From positions 22,663,666-22,727,665 of the forward strand of contig OX485807.1 of NCBI GenBank assembly GCA_950295325.1: a DNA stretch of 64,000 nucleotides, in the 5' to 3' direction. Of this stretch, positions 32,732-45,109 are shown piece by piece (within the stretch, counting starts at the first letter, position 1; each line of letters opens with the position of its first letter). The DNA is from Polytrichum commune. Its lineage: Eukaryota; Streptophyta; Polytrichopsida; Polytrichales; Polytrichaceae. The position numbers and the translations under genes are program-made. The notes below the pieces were generated by a model, which was given only the letters and a program-made list of their open reading frames with translations, did no database searches and was not told where the DNA came from.

Positions 32732-32940
32732 GTGCCCGGTGAAATTTTGAGCATAATCGGCCAAGATTCTATTGATTCCAAGTCCCCACCAGTTACATGA
32801 TGATTTTTTTTGGACTTTCTTTATTGATTTGAGGTATATTCTATAGATTCCTCTTAAATGATTGGTAAATTTCTTGAAGTCTAGAACTTCAACTGGTTCA
32901 TTTGTAACTAGCTATTGGTTCTCCCTGTTCATCGAGTTGC
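32732..32940 (-). repeat. Dispersed 0.2-kb repeat (family F), copy 1
   Basis: In inverted orientation it matches 48726-48957 and 62531-62742: GAGCATAATCGGCC at one end and GTAACTAGCTATTGGTTCTC at the other, with TCTAGAACTTCAACTGGTT between. No coding capacity. Confidence 0.72.
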
Positions 32941-33861
32941 AATCTGAAAAAATCATGTTAATTTTGTCTATAATATTCAATTCATAGTATCCAAACTAGT
33001 GTTTTTACATTTTAAAATACATTTTCCAATAACAATATATATATTTCCTTTTGAAAACAGTTTAATTAGTGCTGGAGTGGTAAAGGTACTAAGGTATGTG
33101 GATAACTAATGAGAGGAGAGAGGATGATAAGCCAAGGGAGTGGTGAGTCATCCACTTATTTGAGTCGATTATTGGATGTAAGCAATCAACTCGTGGATAA
33201 AGTATGGGAATTATGGATGAAAGTGTGCCTTCATGGATGAAATTGTGTGACGCATTCTAATAGCCTTTATTGCAATTGGTTGGATGAGCAATTGGTTGTG
33301 GTATTGCTCCATCTCATAGTTGGTCTAAGTTTACATGTAATCTTGAAACACGCATCACGAGAAGTAGAGGCCTCTCACAAAATATTGTCTTCTTTCAAAG
33401 GTGAACAACATGAACAAGCGCGAACAAGCCGGCCTGCACTTTTCTCTCCCAAAGGCAAGCTTCTAAGTCTCCATGCAAACATTTGTTTCACCTGAATATA
33501 CTAGGTTCGCAATTATTGTCGGGGTGGTCCAAAAGTGGTGGAGCGCACCAGATCAAGTGCTAGGAAGGTCGCCAATTTGAATAATATTCCGGCCTTAGGG
33601 GATGAACCTCATAGTCCCCATGAGATCTATGTTAAGGCTTTGGGTTACCCTTAATGCCCCCAGAGGATGTTTTAGTCCAAATGATAGATGTTGGAAGTAT
33701 GGATGGGGATGCAATTTTTTTTTGTTTTTTTTGTTTTTTTGTTTTGCTCAACTTGTTTGTGGTGCAATAGACGGCACATGCGTCTACTCGTGACGATTAG
33801 AAATGAATAAAAAATAACATAAAGGAGTTATTTTGAAATGCACTAAGAATCATTGTGCTAT
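32941..33861. other. Intergenic, nothing recognised
   Basis: A poly-T/TTTTG run lies at about 33714-33744. No gene supported. Confidence 0.45.
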
Positions 33862-34187
33862 TGCACTAAATAGGATATTTAGTGTTGGATACACTAAATA
33901 CAAATCATACCCTAAATGTCAATAACCCTATGAAAGTAAGTAACATTAAATGGTAAACTCAAACACTAAATATCAACTATGGTAATATGTGGAAGTTACA
34001 TGTTTGAATTTAGTGTTAGTAAGGATATGAAAAAAAAACAAAAAAAACAATGTTAAAAGGAGAATTCCAACATATCTTCTAGCATATCTTCTAACACTAG
34101 TTGTTAAAAAATTGAAAATTAGTGTTGAGCATGTAGGGTGGTAACAACATTAAATATAATCAAACGCCAAATATCCTATTTAGTGTA
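33862..34187. mobile_element. Palindromic-end MITE, family PalA, copy 2
   Basis: This copy is inverted relative to 606-929. Ends are CACTAAATAGGATATTTAGT and its inverted form ATATCCTATTTAGTGTA. A stretch of more than 60 bp (from CAATAACCCTATGAAAGTAA through AACACTAAATATCAACTATG) is identical to the complement of copy 1, so the two diverged recently apart from a small difference near 34050-34090. Confidence 0.85.
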
Positions 34188-35207
34188 GTGAACATTTCCC
34201 ACTAGTTGAATGCACGATATCTCCAATAAAATAAACATTCTTGTGCTAAACATTTCACTAAATCTCGCAAAAATAAGTTCAATGAAGAAATTTGTACTAC
34301 ATTCAGATAATTTACACATATAATGTCTTAAAAAGATATTGAACTAATTTTAAGACATGCGTAAATTGATAAGAAATGCACATTAACTGAAACTTGATTG
34401 CAAGAACCTTTTCATGATCATGTACAATGTGGAAATTAATGACCCGTATGTGTCCTCAATTAATACAAGTATTCACTCAATCTAACATTTCTTTTATGTA
34501 TTGTCCATGTATTGCCATAATCAACTCTCATGTTTTGAGACATCACATCTCTACATGTGCCTAGAACACCCAAAAAGATCTAATGTGAAGTTATTTATTC
34601 TTGATTTATGAAGATTTTGTTTCATTCCAACCTACAAAAACACTTGCACGAGAGTACTTGAAAATACCAATTACATGAGACCCATATTGACATGATCATT
34701 AGATGGACATGTACTAATGAGTTTGCATCACAAAGTTTTTACATCCTAGCCTTCCAACCTTCCTAGTATATGGACCCACAAAATTAACGTTTACGATAGA
34801 TCATGTGGCTCGCACTTATCAAATCAATGTGAGATCATGCAACATACAAATTCCATATGCAAATGGTATAAGGGTTCAAGTGAGAAATGAAAGTATTACA
34901 ATTTTAATATCTCACATCCATAGTCCCAAGCAAGCAAGGATCGGATTGTAAACAAGAGCCCGTGCCTCCCTCTCATGCATGGACGACCGATAAGTTACTA
35001 GAACATAACACTTGACCATGTTCCATTACCGCAAGGTATGCAGTAAACTCTATCATGTACCGAGGATTCTCAAACATGCAAGACCAATGAGTTCAAATCC
35101 ACGTCAGTAAAAGCAAGGTTGTTTTGAAATTTTCTTTTTCTTTTTCTTTTCTTTGCTTATGTGCAAATCCACAATATTTGTGGACCGTTCAATTTGGAAG
35201 CACACAC
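34188..35207. other. Intergenic, nothing recognised
   Basis: AT-rich, with a T/CTTTTT-rich stretch at 35128-35155. No gene supported. Confidence 0.45.
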
Positions 35208-35593
35208 TACACTAACTATCGAATTGAGTGTCACCAATCCTATCTATCTTGCTCAATACGAGTGTCCATGTAGTGTCACCAACACTAAATGTAAACCTAA
35301 CATTATTTGTCATTTTTCATTCATTTTTTTTTTGAAAAAAAATCAGGCATATAGATTTACAGTGTTGCAATTATTGTCACTTACTAAGCGGATTTTTCAT
35401 CCAAATTTCAATCATTCATGACAAAATTTCATTATAGAAATATCAACATACTAGATATACAAATTAAGAGTGGATGAACTAAAATAAGCTAGGATGACAA
35501 ATTTTGTAAAACTTATTCATAAGAAGGGTAATTAGAAAGAGCTTTTGTAGTGACATCAAATAGCATATGACACTAAACACAATGTTAAGTGCA
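35208..35593. mobile_element. Palindromic-end MITE, family PalB, copy 2
   Basis: The ends are eroded (TACACTAACTATCGAATTGA on the left, GACACTAAACACAATGTTAA on the right). The interior matches the other copies: GTGTCACCAATCCTATCTAT, CTTGCTCAATAC, CACTAAATGTAAACCTAACA, TTATTTGTCAT and CATCCAAATTTCAATCAT. Confidence 0.78.
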
Positions 35594-38500
35594 CATCCCC
35601 AACATTACATTCGAAGCGGCCGGGCTCTTGAATATGTTTCATAATGTGACTCATGGCACTTATTTGTGGAGAAATATCTGGCCTTGCAACTTGTCTCCAA
35701 GTAGTCTTTGCATGTGTCTTGGACCTTTATGTTGACTCTTGGAACGTGTAGCTTAGGAACTTACCATGGACATGCAAAGGTTTGGCCCCACAAGGATTTT
35801 AAGCCCATTTTATACTCGACGTTGAATTGGGGGCCGGCCCAAACTCTAAAAATTTCAACCAATAGGATTGCTCAATTTCATTAGATCCATACCAAGGGCT
35901 TTATGCACCCTAACTTCTGTAATGTCGCTCCCTCTCGTATGTTCCAAAACCCTAGGGAACTTACGTGCTTAATTAAAGTCTCCCCTCCTCGTTGCCCCAT
36001 TTCCCTCCCGGATTTCATGGGTTTTGACATTAAAATAATATAGCAAAGAATTTAAGCCACACGCTCGCATGCATCATGTTGTCATCATTGTCATATTGCA
36101 ATGTTGACTTTGTTTTACTCCGTAATGTCACGTGCTACACTACTTCTCTATTATTACACGTCCAAGTTAACATCACAAAACCTCCTTAATATCACATGCA
36201 CTTTGCTTGCCACATGCATGATATTAGGAAGGTTGGAGTGTATTGGGGTTGGGTCCGAACATTTATTGTCCAGGTGGCATCTTAGGATGCAAAATTTTGG
36301 CGCCAAATTTTTGGGCCAGCTTAAATAAAATGGGAGAAGGTTTTCCTTGGCCCTAACTCTCAAAATGGGTCAAACTGGGCTCATCCGTTGGATAATGAAC
36401 ATCTCTACCGTTGATTCACATAAGGTTAAGTCCCTTCATTAAACTTTCCTCCCAAGAACACCGAGACCTAAAATTGGGCCTCGTCACTTTACATGAGACA
36501 AGGTCGAGTCCAAAAAAAATTGGGTTGGATTGAGGGGTTAATGCTTGACAATTGGGGTGGTGCTCGGGCCTGCCCCATGCCGTGTATAAAGTCACCCTTG
36601 GCTTCTTGAATGGCTTGTGAAGTGACTTTGGAAAAATACTTACACCACTTTGACCAATAGCAATCTCAAATTCACTGTATGTTCCTTTAAACATATAGGG
36701 GATATATAGCTAAGGTCGAGTGGGTAACATTAAGGTCCAAGTCCATTGACTAGGACATAGGCAAAATGCCTCCCCTTTTAAAAGCTCATCACAAGTTTTT
36801 GGCCTCCATAATCCACAACAATATGCAACATCAAGGTGTTGTACCCTAGCATTGGGATTTTTGGGAGCACCATGACTCATTTATGTTGCGCCATCTTCAC
36901 ATAAATGAACAATATGCAATTACTACACCTCTCACTATGTGAAGGCAAATCGACTAGTGGACCTCCTAGGCTTCCCCTTACCAAAACTTATCCAAATTTT
37001 AAATCATAAGTCTTGTTGTCAAATTGCATGTTTGTCACGCAGGGTATGGCACCGGCATTGGCATGGCAAGTTACTACAAACACCGGCCATGAATTTAGAC
37101 CACAACCAACTTCCCCGTTTAAAAAAAAGACTTTCATCTATAGGTTGTGTAATGTTATGTCACGAGATTTTATCTTGGGAAGCCTTTAGTTTGAGGGAAA
37201 GTTGGTGAGTATATTTGTGAACGCAATCGACCCCACCCCCATGGTGGTCCGTTTTTTGTGCTCGAGTTACCCAAATTTGGCAACCCACCACATCAAAATT
37301 CTTCTCATTTGACTCACGTCCATGTTGGGGTGCCAAACTTTTAAGGGTTAAAGAACTTACCATGCATCTCATTCACCCTCACTATACTTATGTGGACGAT
37401 GGTCGCTTCGTTTGTAAGGATGGGCATGGGGCCATTGTTGGAGTGCATGAGTTGCACAAGCATATCATCGCCGAGGAATGTGATGCCAAAGTGAGCATCT
37501 CTTGTTGTTTTCGTAAACTTGTTGAGCTCAATTTTTGTCCTTGCTAGGTGAGAGTGGGAAGATGGTGCTAGCATCAATGAACTACTATGGTAAGCAAGGC
37601 AAGTCCTTATATTTGGTAAGACCACTCTCAGGTTTACCGTTGAGGGATAATTAGTCGCCATTTCTTCATGGTTTTCAATTTACGTGGTCCAAAGTGTGGC
37701 ACGAAGAAAACATTGGGAAGAAGAAGAAGAAGAAATTGGTTTTATGTAGCCAATGTGACACGGAGCGATCATTGTCAACCTTTGCTATCTTAGGGTTTTG
37801 CTTCTGTCACCATGTCACGTGTACAGTGCACCCTCATGCCTTGATCACACCAAACTCTCCATCCGGTTCCGGCCGTGAAATTGTTGGAGATTATGTTAAG
37901 AAATAGATGTTGGTCCACCACTTTTCACATTATTATAATCGGATATGTTGATGGATGGTGCCATAAATGGTTGGTGTGATCAGCTACTCCATGCCCCCAA
38001 AAGACGAAGAACCAACAGAAAACACTTGATGTGTCGACAAAGTGTTTTGGTGGATAAACCCCCGTCAAATTTGAACAAACTTAATATTAGCAATTAGCAT
38101 GATATTGTTCAACCATATAGTTTGTGCTTCAAATTATGTGGTTTTGCAAGAACAACAAAGTCTTCAATTGAGAATCCTAGGCTATTGCCAAGCTATATAT
38201 TATTGTGTGGCAACATGTCCAAGGACACACGTGCCTTATTATTGCATGGACAAAGGTATTGCAAAAGATCAAGTCCACCATAACATGTGAAGGTTGGTAT
38301 CTTGAGCAATTTGACCAAACTTGGGGTCTCTATGAAGTCATTTGCAATTGCCAAGTGGGAGGGCATACGGTTTCCTTTGTTGGCTTTGTCTGTAGAACAG
38401 AGACTATGCATCGACTTTTCTGTTTCAAGAGAAAATTTTGTAACCACTTTGCGTTCACACTTGGACGTTTCTTGTTCTTGCTATTTTTGGTCCATTTTAT

Positions 38501-40200
38501 TTAATGTGGATGTTAACTATAGTGTTATATATATAGTTAATTATAGTTTCTCCTAAAGTGTATTGAAAAACTCCTAGTTAAGTATAGTTATTTTGGTAGC
38601 TTCAGTTGTTGACCCGCATTTGAGAAAATGGTGCACAAAATTCAAGAAAGTTTTGGTTATAGGTATAGAAAATAGCCATGGACTGGAATGAGAAAACTGG
38701 ACAATTACAATTGTAGTCTTTCATAAGAAAGGACAGAGCCTCACGGTTCTACCGTTTCCTTGTTTGAAAGAGTGCACAAGGTTAGTACCACTTGTGATGC
38801 TGAGAAAATTCGCCACCACTATCACTAACATTCGTTTGTATCCGCCACTTGTACAATGGAAGTCAACCCATAATAAAGATATGGAGTTTTTTTTGGTTTC
38901 TCTTAATTCTGCCCAAAAAATTGAGAATATACAACTGTTGCAAAGTTGAAGTTTCAAACTAGGGTAAGTAGTGAAAATCATGCTTTTATAATTATGGATG
39001 ATGAGATGGATGAGATTCTCGATAGAACTATATAGATCATGTAGAAAGTGGATTACATAAATGTAACGATTTTGATTTTGAAACGGGGAATTCATTAACG
39101 CCTTCTAAAGGTGTTTAAAGTTCATTGATTGGATGATGCTTCTCTCCTCGGTGAACTTGAATGCCATTTTTTGAACACAACTCTTGTCCAAACCACCAAA
39201 GATGGTTGATTAGACAACATGTCCATGGGCATGAAAATATACATGATATTAGCACACAAGGATGTCATAATAATATTAAATTGTGTGTGTGTTCGTTCAA
39301 AAATATAACCATGGGATGCCACAACCAATGTATATCTAGTTGCATGGCTCCAAAGTTGTAATTCCATGTAATATATAAGGTTAGCATGGCCTCATTTGGT
39401 ACCTTGTCTTCGATGGACACTTATAAGCGAGTGGAGTGAGGTTGTGGATTTGAGAACAAACACCAAAGAGGCACATATTTGGAAGAAATCAGACTATGTG
39501 CTCATAATATGTTTACAAATTTAAGCTCAATAATTAACATGACTTGGGGGGGGGGGGGTTGTGGAACATGTATGACTATTCAATAATAAAGATAATGTTT
39601 ACTTTGACAATGCTTAAGATGTTAACGTGAGCTCCAAAATATATGAGAAAAATAACAACAAGCACAATTTGGATTTGGTAATTGTCTCACACCGATTTTG
39701 TGTTATGTAGCTTATAGAAAGTGTGTGCATAACTTAAAGTGTTTGTTTCAGGCACCGCTTAGCATTTGAGGTAGATGGGTCTTAAATGGTTTGTTTTTCC
39801 AACTAGCCCACTTCTCCTAGGATATGAAACACACTGTAATTAGTACGAGATGGTTAGCAAATCCAAACCAAGGTTGTAGCCACTTTCCTCGTAATTCTCG
39901 GGAACTTGAATACAAATATCTCAATCATTATGAAAGTGACAAACCTCATGCTCATTAAACGATCACATAGATACCCTCAATTACGTTCACTATTGAGCCT
40001 AGAACGGTTATAGCATTTTCAACAAGTACTCCAATCTCTTCTGAACACACACATTTTTATATTTGTTCATGGATCATAACATTACTAAGCAACTAGATGA
40101 TGGTCCCTCTCCAAAGAAAGAGGTTGCGTTTAAAAAAACACTATGATGAATTATAGTCGCTTGTTGAAAACTCTACATTACACAACATGAGTCAATGTTT
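35594..40200. other. Intergenic, nothing firmly recognised
   Basis: About 4.6 kb without a supported gene. Plus-strand frames at 37362-37547 (MHLIHPHYTYVDDGRFVCKD at its start) and 37694-37906 look protein-like but have no recognised motif and are separated by stops. A poly-G run of 13 lies at 39546. A weak copy of the 391-bp family is visible around 39405-39530 (TGGACACTTATAAGCGAGTG, then GACTATGTGCTCA). Confidence 0.4.
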
Positions 40201-40416
40201 GGGGAGATTTATGGACATAATCGGTTGATGTCCAGTGTGTCCAAGTCCAACCGGTTACATGTTGATATCTTTCGGTTTTCCCTCACTCAATCAAGGTGCA
40301 TTACCTAAACTCCTCTACAACGATTGGTACTTTTCTTGTAGCCTAGAACTTCAGCTAGTTATTTCTCAAACTAAACCGATGCAATTGTAACTAGCAGTTG
40401 GTTCTCATCGTTCAGT
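40201..40416 (-). repeat. Dispersed 0.2-kb repeat (family F), copy 2
   Basis: It starts GGGGAGATTTATGGACATAA, keeps TAGAACTTCAGCTAGTT and ends GTAACTAGCAGTTGGTTCTC. It has the same orientation as 32732-32940 and is inverted relative to 48726 and 62531. Confidence 0.78.
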
Positions 40417-41134
40417 CGCACAAATGCTCCCCATAAACATGAAACCCCGGGATTAAAGGGAAAAATGCTCGCCAAATACACGATCCCACATAATGTAGCC
40501 AAGGAATTGAACAATGTGTATACCATGTGCACCCAACCACATAACATTCCTGAAGACTAAATGTGAGAAATATCTGGAAATATTTTGTGGAATATTGTCA
40601 GTGCCACAAAACGTTGTTATGGATCTGAATAATGCTATGCACGTACACCACCACTCATATATACGTGTCCGGTGACAACAAGCAACCAAATTAGGCATGT
40701 CTATCTTATCATGTGGAGTTCATTCGATTGTTTCCTTGGCCATGGCTTGATGCTCCTCATTTGAGGGCCCGGCAATTGAAGATGCCTTGGAAGATGGGTG
40801 GATATATTGAGAGAGGTGCGCGATCCAAAAGCTAACCGGCCGGCCATGCACATTTCTCGTGTCGTGGAGGTTAAAAAAAGGGGGGTGGGGGAACTAAGTC
40901 TTCTAACGAGGAGGAGCCTCGGCCGATCCCACTGCGTGGACGTGAAAGATCCCCCACACATACACTAACTTATTACGCGTCCATTATGATCATGTTATAT
41001 TTTAAAGCAGCTACTAAAAGTGGGTCTAAACTAAGGTGGTGCCAAGCTCGTTGGTTATGTATGGAATGCGGGAGATGGATATTCTAAGACGTTGTTAAGA
41101 CGTTGTTACGTGGTGACTTGAGTTGGTGACTAGG
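40417..41134. other. Intergenic, unassigned
   Basis: The minus frame at 40701-40961 is GC-richer than its surroundings, but I see no motif. No gene called. Confidence 0.35.
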
Positions 41135-41644
41135 CTAAGGCCACTTCACACACGAGACTGAGAGCCCGTGACCGTTACACTCTAAGGACTCTCATTGGTG
41201 GAAAAGGCGGAGCCGGTCCAAGTTCGCTTCCCACTACGCTTGAGGGATCAACGGAGTATGTGAATGCAAGATGGATGTAAAGTCTACATGAATTCCTACA
41301 TGGCATCGAATGGATCATGTTTCATGGTCACTTGGGCTATTTTCAAAAACCACCTCTTGGAGGTAGGCCTAACACAAAACTGGGAGACCGTGACTCTCCG
41401 AACGCTCATAATTGTTGGCATGTTCTATTTTATGACGTGTGAGGACCCACGTGGATATAAATTCATTGAGTAAGCATTTGGTTGAGGGCCTAGTTACATA
41501 TGACTTCACACTATACTTGAGGGTCCGTGACCACACTACATGATTTTGGAGATGTCTAGGGACGGCCTTTAGACACTTTCTTTTGGGCTCTCACAATTTC
41601 ATGGTCATGGTCATGGCTCTTGGCTTGTGTGTGAAGTGGCCCTA
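41135..41644. mobile_element. Harbinger-like TIR element, copy 2
   Basis: The left end is TAA then GGCCACTTCACACACGAGAC. The right end is CTTGTGTGTGAAGTGGCCC then TAA. The TAA flanks are direct repeats, as for PIF/Harbinger elements. The interior of about 500 bp matches copies 1 and 3. No coding capacity. Confidence 0.85.
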
Positions 41645-41708
41645 AGTGCACAAGGGTCTTGTTGTCTTGAGAGTTTTGTGAGAGCTCGGTTCACATAGGT
41701 CCCAACTC

Positions 41709-42200
41709 CTAAGGGCCACTTCACACACAAGACTGAGAGCCCGTGACCAATACACTCCAAGCACTCTCATTGGTGGAAAAGGCGGAGCCGGTCCAAGTTC
41801 ACTTCACGCCATGCTTGAGGGACCAACGGAGTAAGTGGATGCAAGATGGATGCACAGTCTACATGGATTCCTTCATGGCATCAAATGGATCATGTTTCAT
41901 GGTCATTTGGATTGTTTTCAAAGTCCACCTCTTGGAGGTAGGCCTAGCACAAAACCCAGGAGACCAAGGCACTCCGAACGTTCACAACCGTTGGTTTATT
42001 CTATTTCATCATGTGTGAGGACCTGCATGAATAGAAATGGCATTTGGTTGAGGGCCCGGTCACGTATGACTTCACACTACACTTGAGGGTCCGTGACTAC
42101 ACTACATGATTTTGGAGGTGTCTTGGGACAACCTTTGGACACTTTCTTTTGGGCTCTCATGACTTCAAGGTCACGGCTCTTGGCTCATGTGTGAAGTCCC
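41709..42200. mobile_element. Harbinger-like TIR element, copy 3, tandem with copy 2
   Basis: The left end is TAA then GGGCCACTTCACACACAAGA. The interior matches copy 2 in the same orientation, and the end is GGCTCATGTGTGAAGT, where the terminal GGCCC is lost. Only about 65 bp separate it from copy 2. Confidence 0.82.
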
Positions 42201-42538
42201 GAATCACTTAAGGTCAATCCATGCAATCTCAATCGTTGAGAGCATGGAAGTTGGGACTCACCACTTCACACAACATCATGAGTCTCAAGTATGACATGGA
42301 TGTCCATGTGGCAACACTTTTTGGAGGCGAGGCTTAAAAGTTGTGTTGAGAGTTGGGTCGAGCAAAAAAAACTAGACCTAACTTTGAGCACAAGTCCCGC
42401 GGATATTTTTGCATCAAATAATCAAGATTTGATTTTCATAATAATCAGTCATATCTTAATGGTTTCTTGAGGCTCAAAAGTTGGGACTTGCTCAAACGAG
42501 TGGGACTTGGGACCTCGTGTGAGTTGACCCTTAATGTA
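42201..42538. mobile_element. Possible small TIR element
   Basis: CTTAAGGTCAATCCATG at about 42206 is loosely mirrored by GTGAGTTGACCCTTAAT at about 42522-42538. The interior has repeated GGGACT(T/C)GGGAC-like words, related to sequence at 46380-46490. Weak evidence. Confidence 0.35.
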
Positions 42539-44683
42539 TGGTTAGTTCGTCTAAGGTTGTTGACCCATTCCCAACTACCACTCCCATTTTTGCAGCTAAG
42601 GCCAACCTATTTCCGGGCAATACAATATCAATCTTTGATTACTATGGACATGGTTGAAATCCAATTAAGCCAAATGTTAGTGACAAAGTTGACAACTAGG
42701 CTTAGATCACAAGCATATTTAGGTGCCGTGAATCACCAATTACGGGAATCAAGCATTCTATGTTTTCTAAAGATTGGTGATTGGGAAGAGGGTAGCCTAC
42801 ATCACAAATATAGGTTGAAGAGAACATCCACTTGGAAAACTCATGGTGATATGTTTATCGCTAAAAAAATTAAAATTAAAAAACAAAAACCAACAAAAAC
42901 CAACAAAAAAAAATCTAATACAATATGAATTGCTATTACATCCACTCCTCTACATGAGGGGATCCCCCCCTTTCCCCCCTCTAATAATACCTAACTCACA
43001 CATATGCTTAAAGTTGCTTGAACGATCGGGAATGGGTCGGCTACCTTAACTTACCATCCATGGAGGAGACTACTAGGGATTTGTGGTGTATATATAAACT
43101 TGTCCATTGTAAAGGTGGAAATGTAGTGAATTGTATTATGACATGGAATGACTCTTTCAAGACGAAGTCACTTTGTAAATAGCATCAAAGACCTTGAATT
43201 AGTCTAGTGGAGTCTCCGAAACAAGTACTTAGAAGAGTTAGGAAATGCAGTGGATTAGAACACAAGATTCAATCAATTCATAGGAAAAAAATAGAAAACA
43301 TTTAGAGGTAACATAGGGTCCTTTATTCGTGAGAAATGGTCGTAAAAACACATAGGCATGTACTTAGACACTACCATTATGTGGACGTCGTGAAAAACAT
43401 ACCATATTAAGAAAGTGGTCATGTGTATACCCTAGATCCCAAAGATATTGTGCAACCAATTGACTTTGTGAAACCTCAATAGTGAAGTGTATCTAGAAGT
43501 ATTTTGCGTTGGAGAGAATCTACCAAAGAAGAGGTTGTATAAATTATACGTAAATGCGAGTCAACAACTATGAATACATAAATATCATGATCACATTCAT
43601 TTGATGAGTTATTGGAGAAGCATGCACCTTGTGAATGTGGTAATAGTTGTTTTTTTGTGGCCACTTGAACATCTAGCATATCCTTAAACCGTAAATATGG
43701 AGATTTCGAGACTATGATGTGAATATTGTGTTTCACAAGGATATATTTGCATTGAACAAATGTTAGGTTATAGTGTTTATAAACATCATGCATGTACATG
43801 CAAAATGTTATTAGAATTATCTAACCCAAGATTCATCTTCTATCATTTGTAATGCATCATTTGAAAACATTATCATGTATGCTCAGGGTTGCAAGAATGT
43901 TTGAAGCAAGTGTTCCCTTAGGGTGGGATATGCTTGTTATTTGTTTAGGGTGGTGTAGGATGGTTCTCATATTGTTTTGATACATGCATGGGAATTAAGG
44001 TGGCCTCAACTACTAGACTAAAGTGTATTATGTTATCTATATTTGCTATATCTTCTATGTGTAAGATTATTGGATTCAGGCATGTATATTTTGGTGGAAC
44101 CAAAAAACTTGTTTGAAAATAACTTTCCTAACAAACATAGCGTGCTATAAATGTAGGTCTCCTACACTGTGTAAGTGACAAGATGGTCAATGAATTTGAC
44201 CTCAAAAAAGGCATTTTAATAAGAATAAGGCACATGTACATTATACCCCCCCCCCAAAAAAAAAAAAAAAACCCTCTTAACACATATGTATAACACAATG
44301 TACACTAAGTGCCTACCCTATAGTGGAGTATAGTTGGAATGAATTGGCCTTCAACGTTGTAGGGGACTTGTTTTACTAGAGCTCCTTCATCCACAATAAA
44401 TGAGTTTACATACAAGCCACAAATCTCAAGCAAACAATGAGAGAGTATTATCACGTATGAGTGTGCCTCACATTCATCCAACATACAAAACTTGAAATAG
44501 TATGCACCCTAGACGTTACTTCTTGTTAGTTGGTTCTACACTGGTATTAGTTGCATAGACTTGGTGCAGTCAAGGTCAAGTGATTCAAGACAAGTTGGCC
44601 ACAAATATGTAGGGGTCAAATTTGTATGTTGGATGGATGAGAGGTATGCTCATATGTGATAAATCCTTCTATCGGGAGGAGAC
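42539..44683. other. Intergenic, unassigned
   Basis: The plus-strand frame at 42467-42928 ends in a lysine-rich low-complexity tail from an A-rich stretch at 42865-42915 and has no recognised domain. C-rich runs occur at 42965-42981, and a C-then-A homopolymer pair lies at 44246-44271. Confidence 0.4.
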
Positions 44684-45048
44684 TACACTAAATATTATAT
44701 TTAGTGTCACCAATTCTATTTGTCTTGCTCAATACTAATTGTAAGCTGCTCAAGTGTGGTGTCACCAACACTAAATGCAAATGTAACATTATTTGTCATT
44801 CCTTGTAGAAACTTTGGCCATTGTAGATAATACAATGTTGAAATTATTGTCACTTCCTAAGTGATTTTTCATCCAAATTTCAATCATCCATGACATTAAT
44901 TTATAATAGAAATGCTAGGATGCAAAATACACCGTACTTGTAAAGTTGAGATGATAATACTTGTAAACTCATTCATAAGAAGTGTCATTAGAAAAGTTAC
45001 CACAATCACATAAAATACCATATGACACTAAATACAATATTTAGTGTA
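44684..45048. mobile_element. Palindromic-end MITE, family PalB, copy 3 (best preserved)
   Basis: The left end ACACTAAATATTATATTTAG then TGT is a perfect 23-bp palindrome around its centre. The right end CACTAAATACAATATTTAGT then GTA is nearly so. The element is 365 bp with TA at both edges. The interior matches 2390-2766 and 35208-35593. Confidence 0.87.
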
Positions 45049-45109
45049 CTTATTTGCAACCAAAGTGTGTAACTTAACTTTTGTCATCACAAGAACTCAA
45101 TGATCTTCT

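Noticed and set aside
42467-42928. 153-codon plus-strand frame
   Set aside because: Its C-terminal third is A-rich low complexity (lysine runs) and the rest has no motif; the start lies in repeat-derived sequence.
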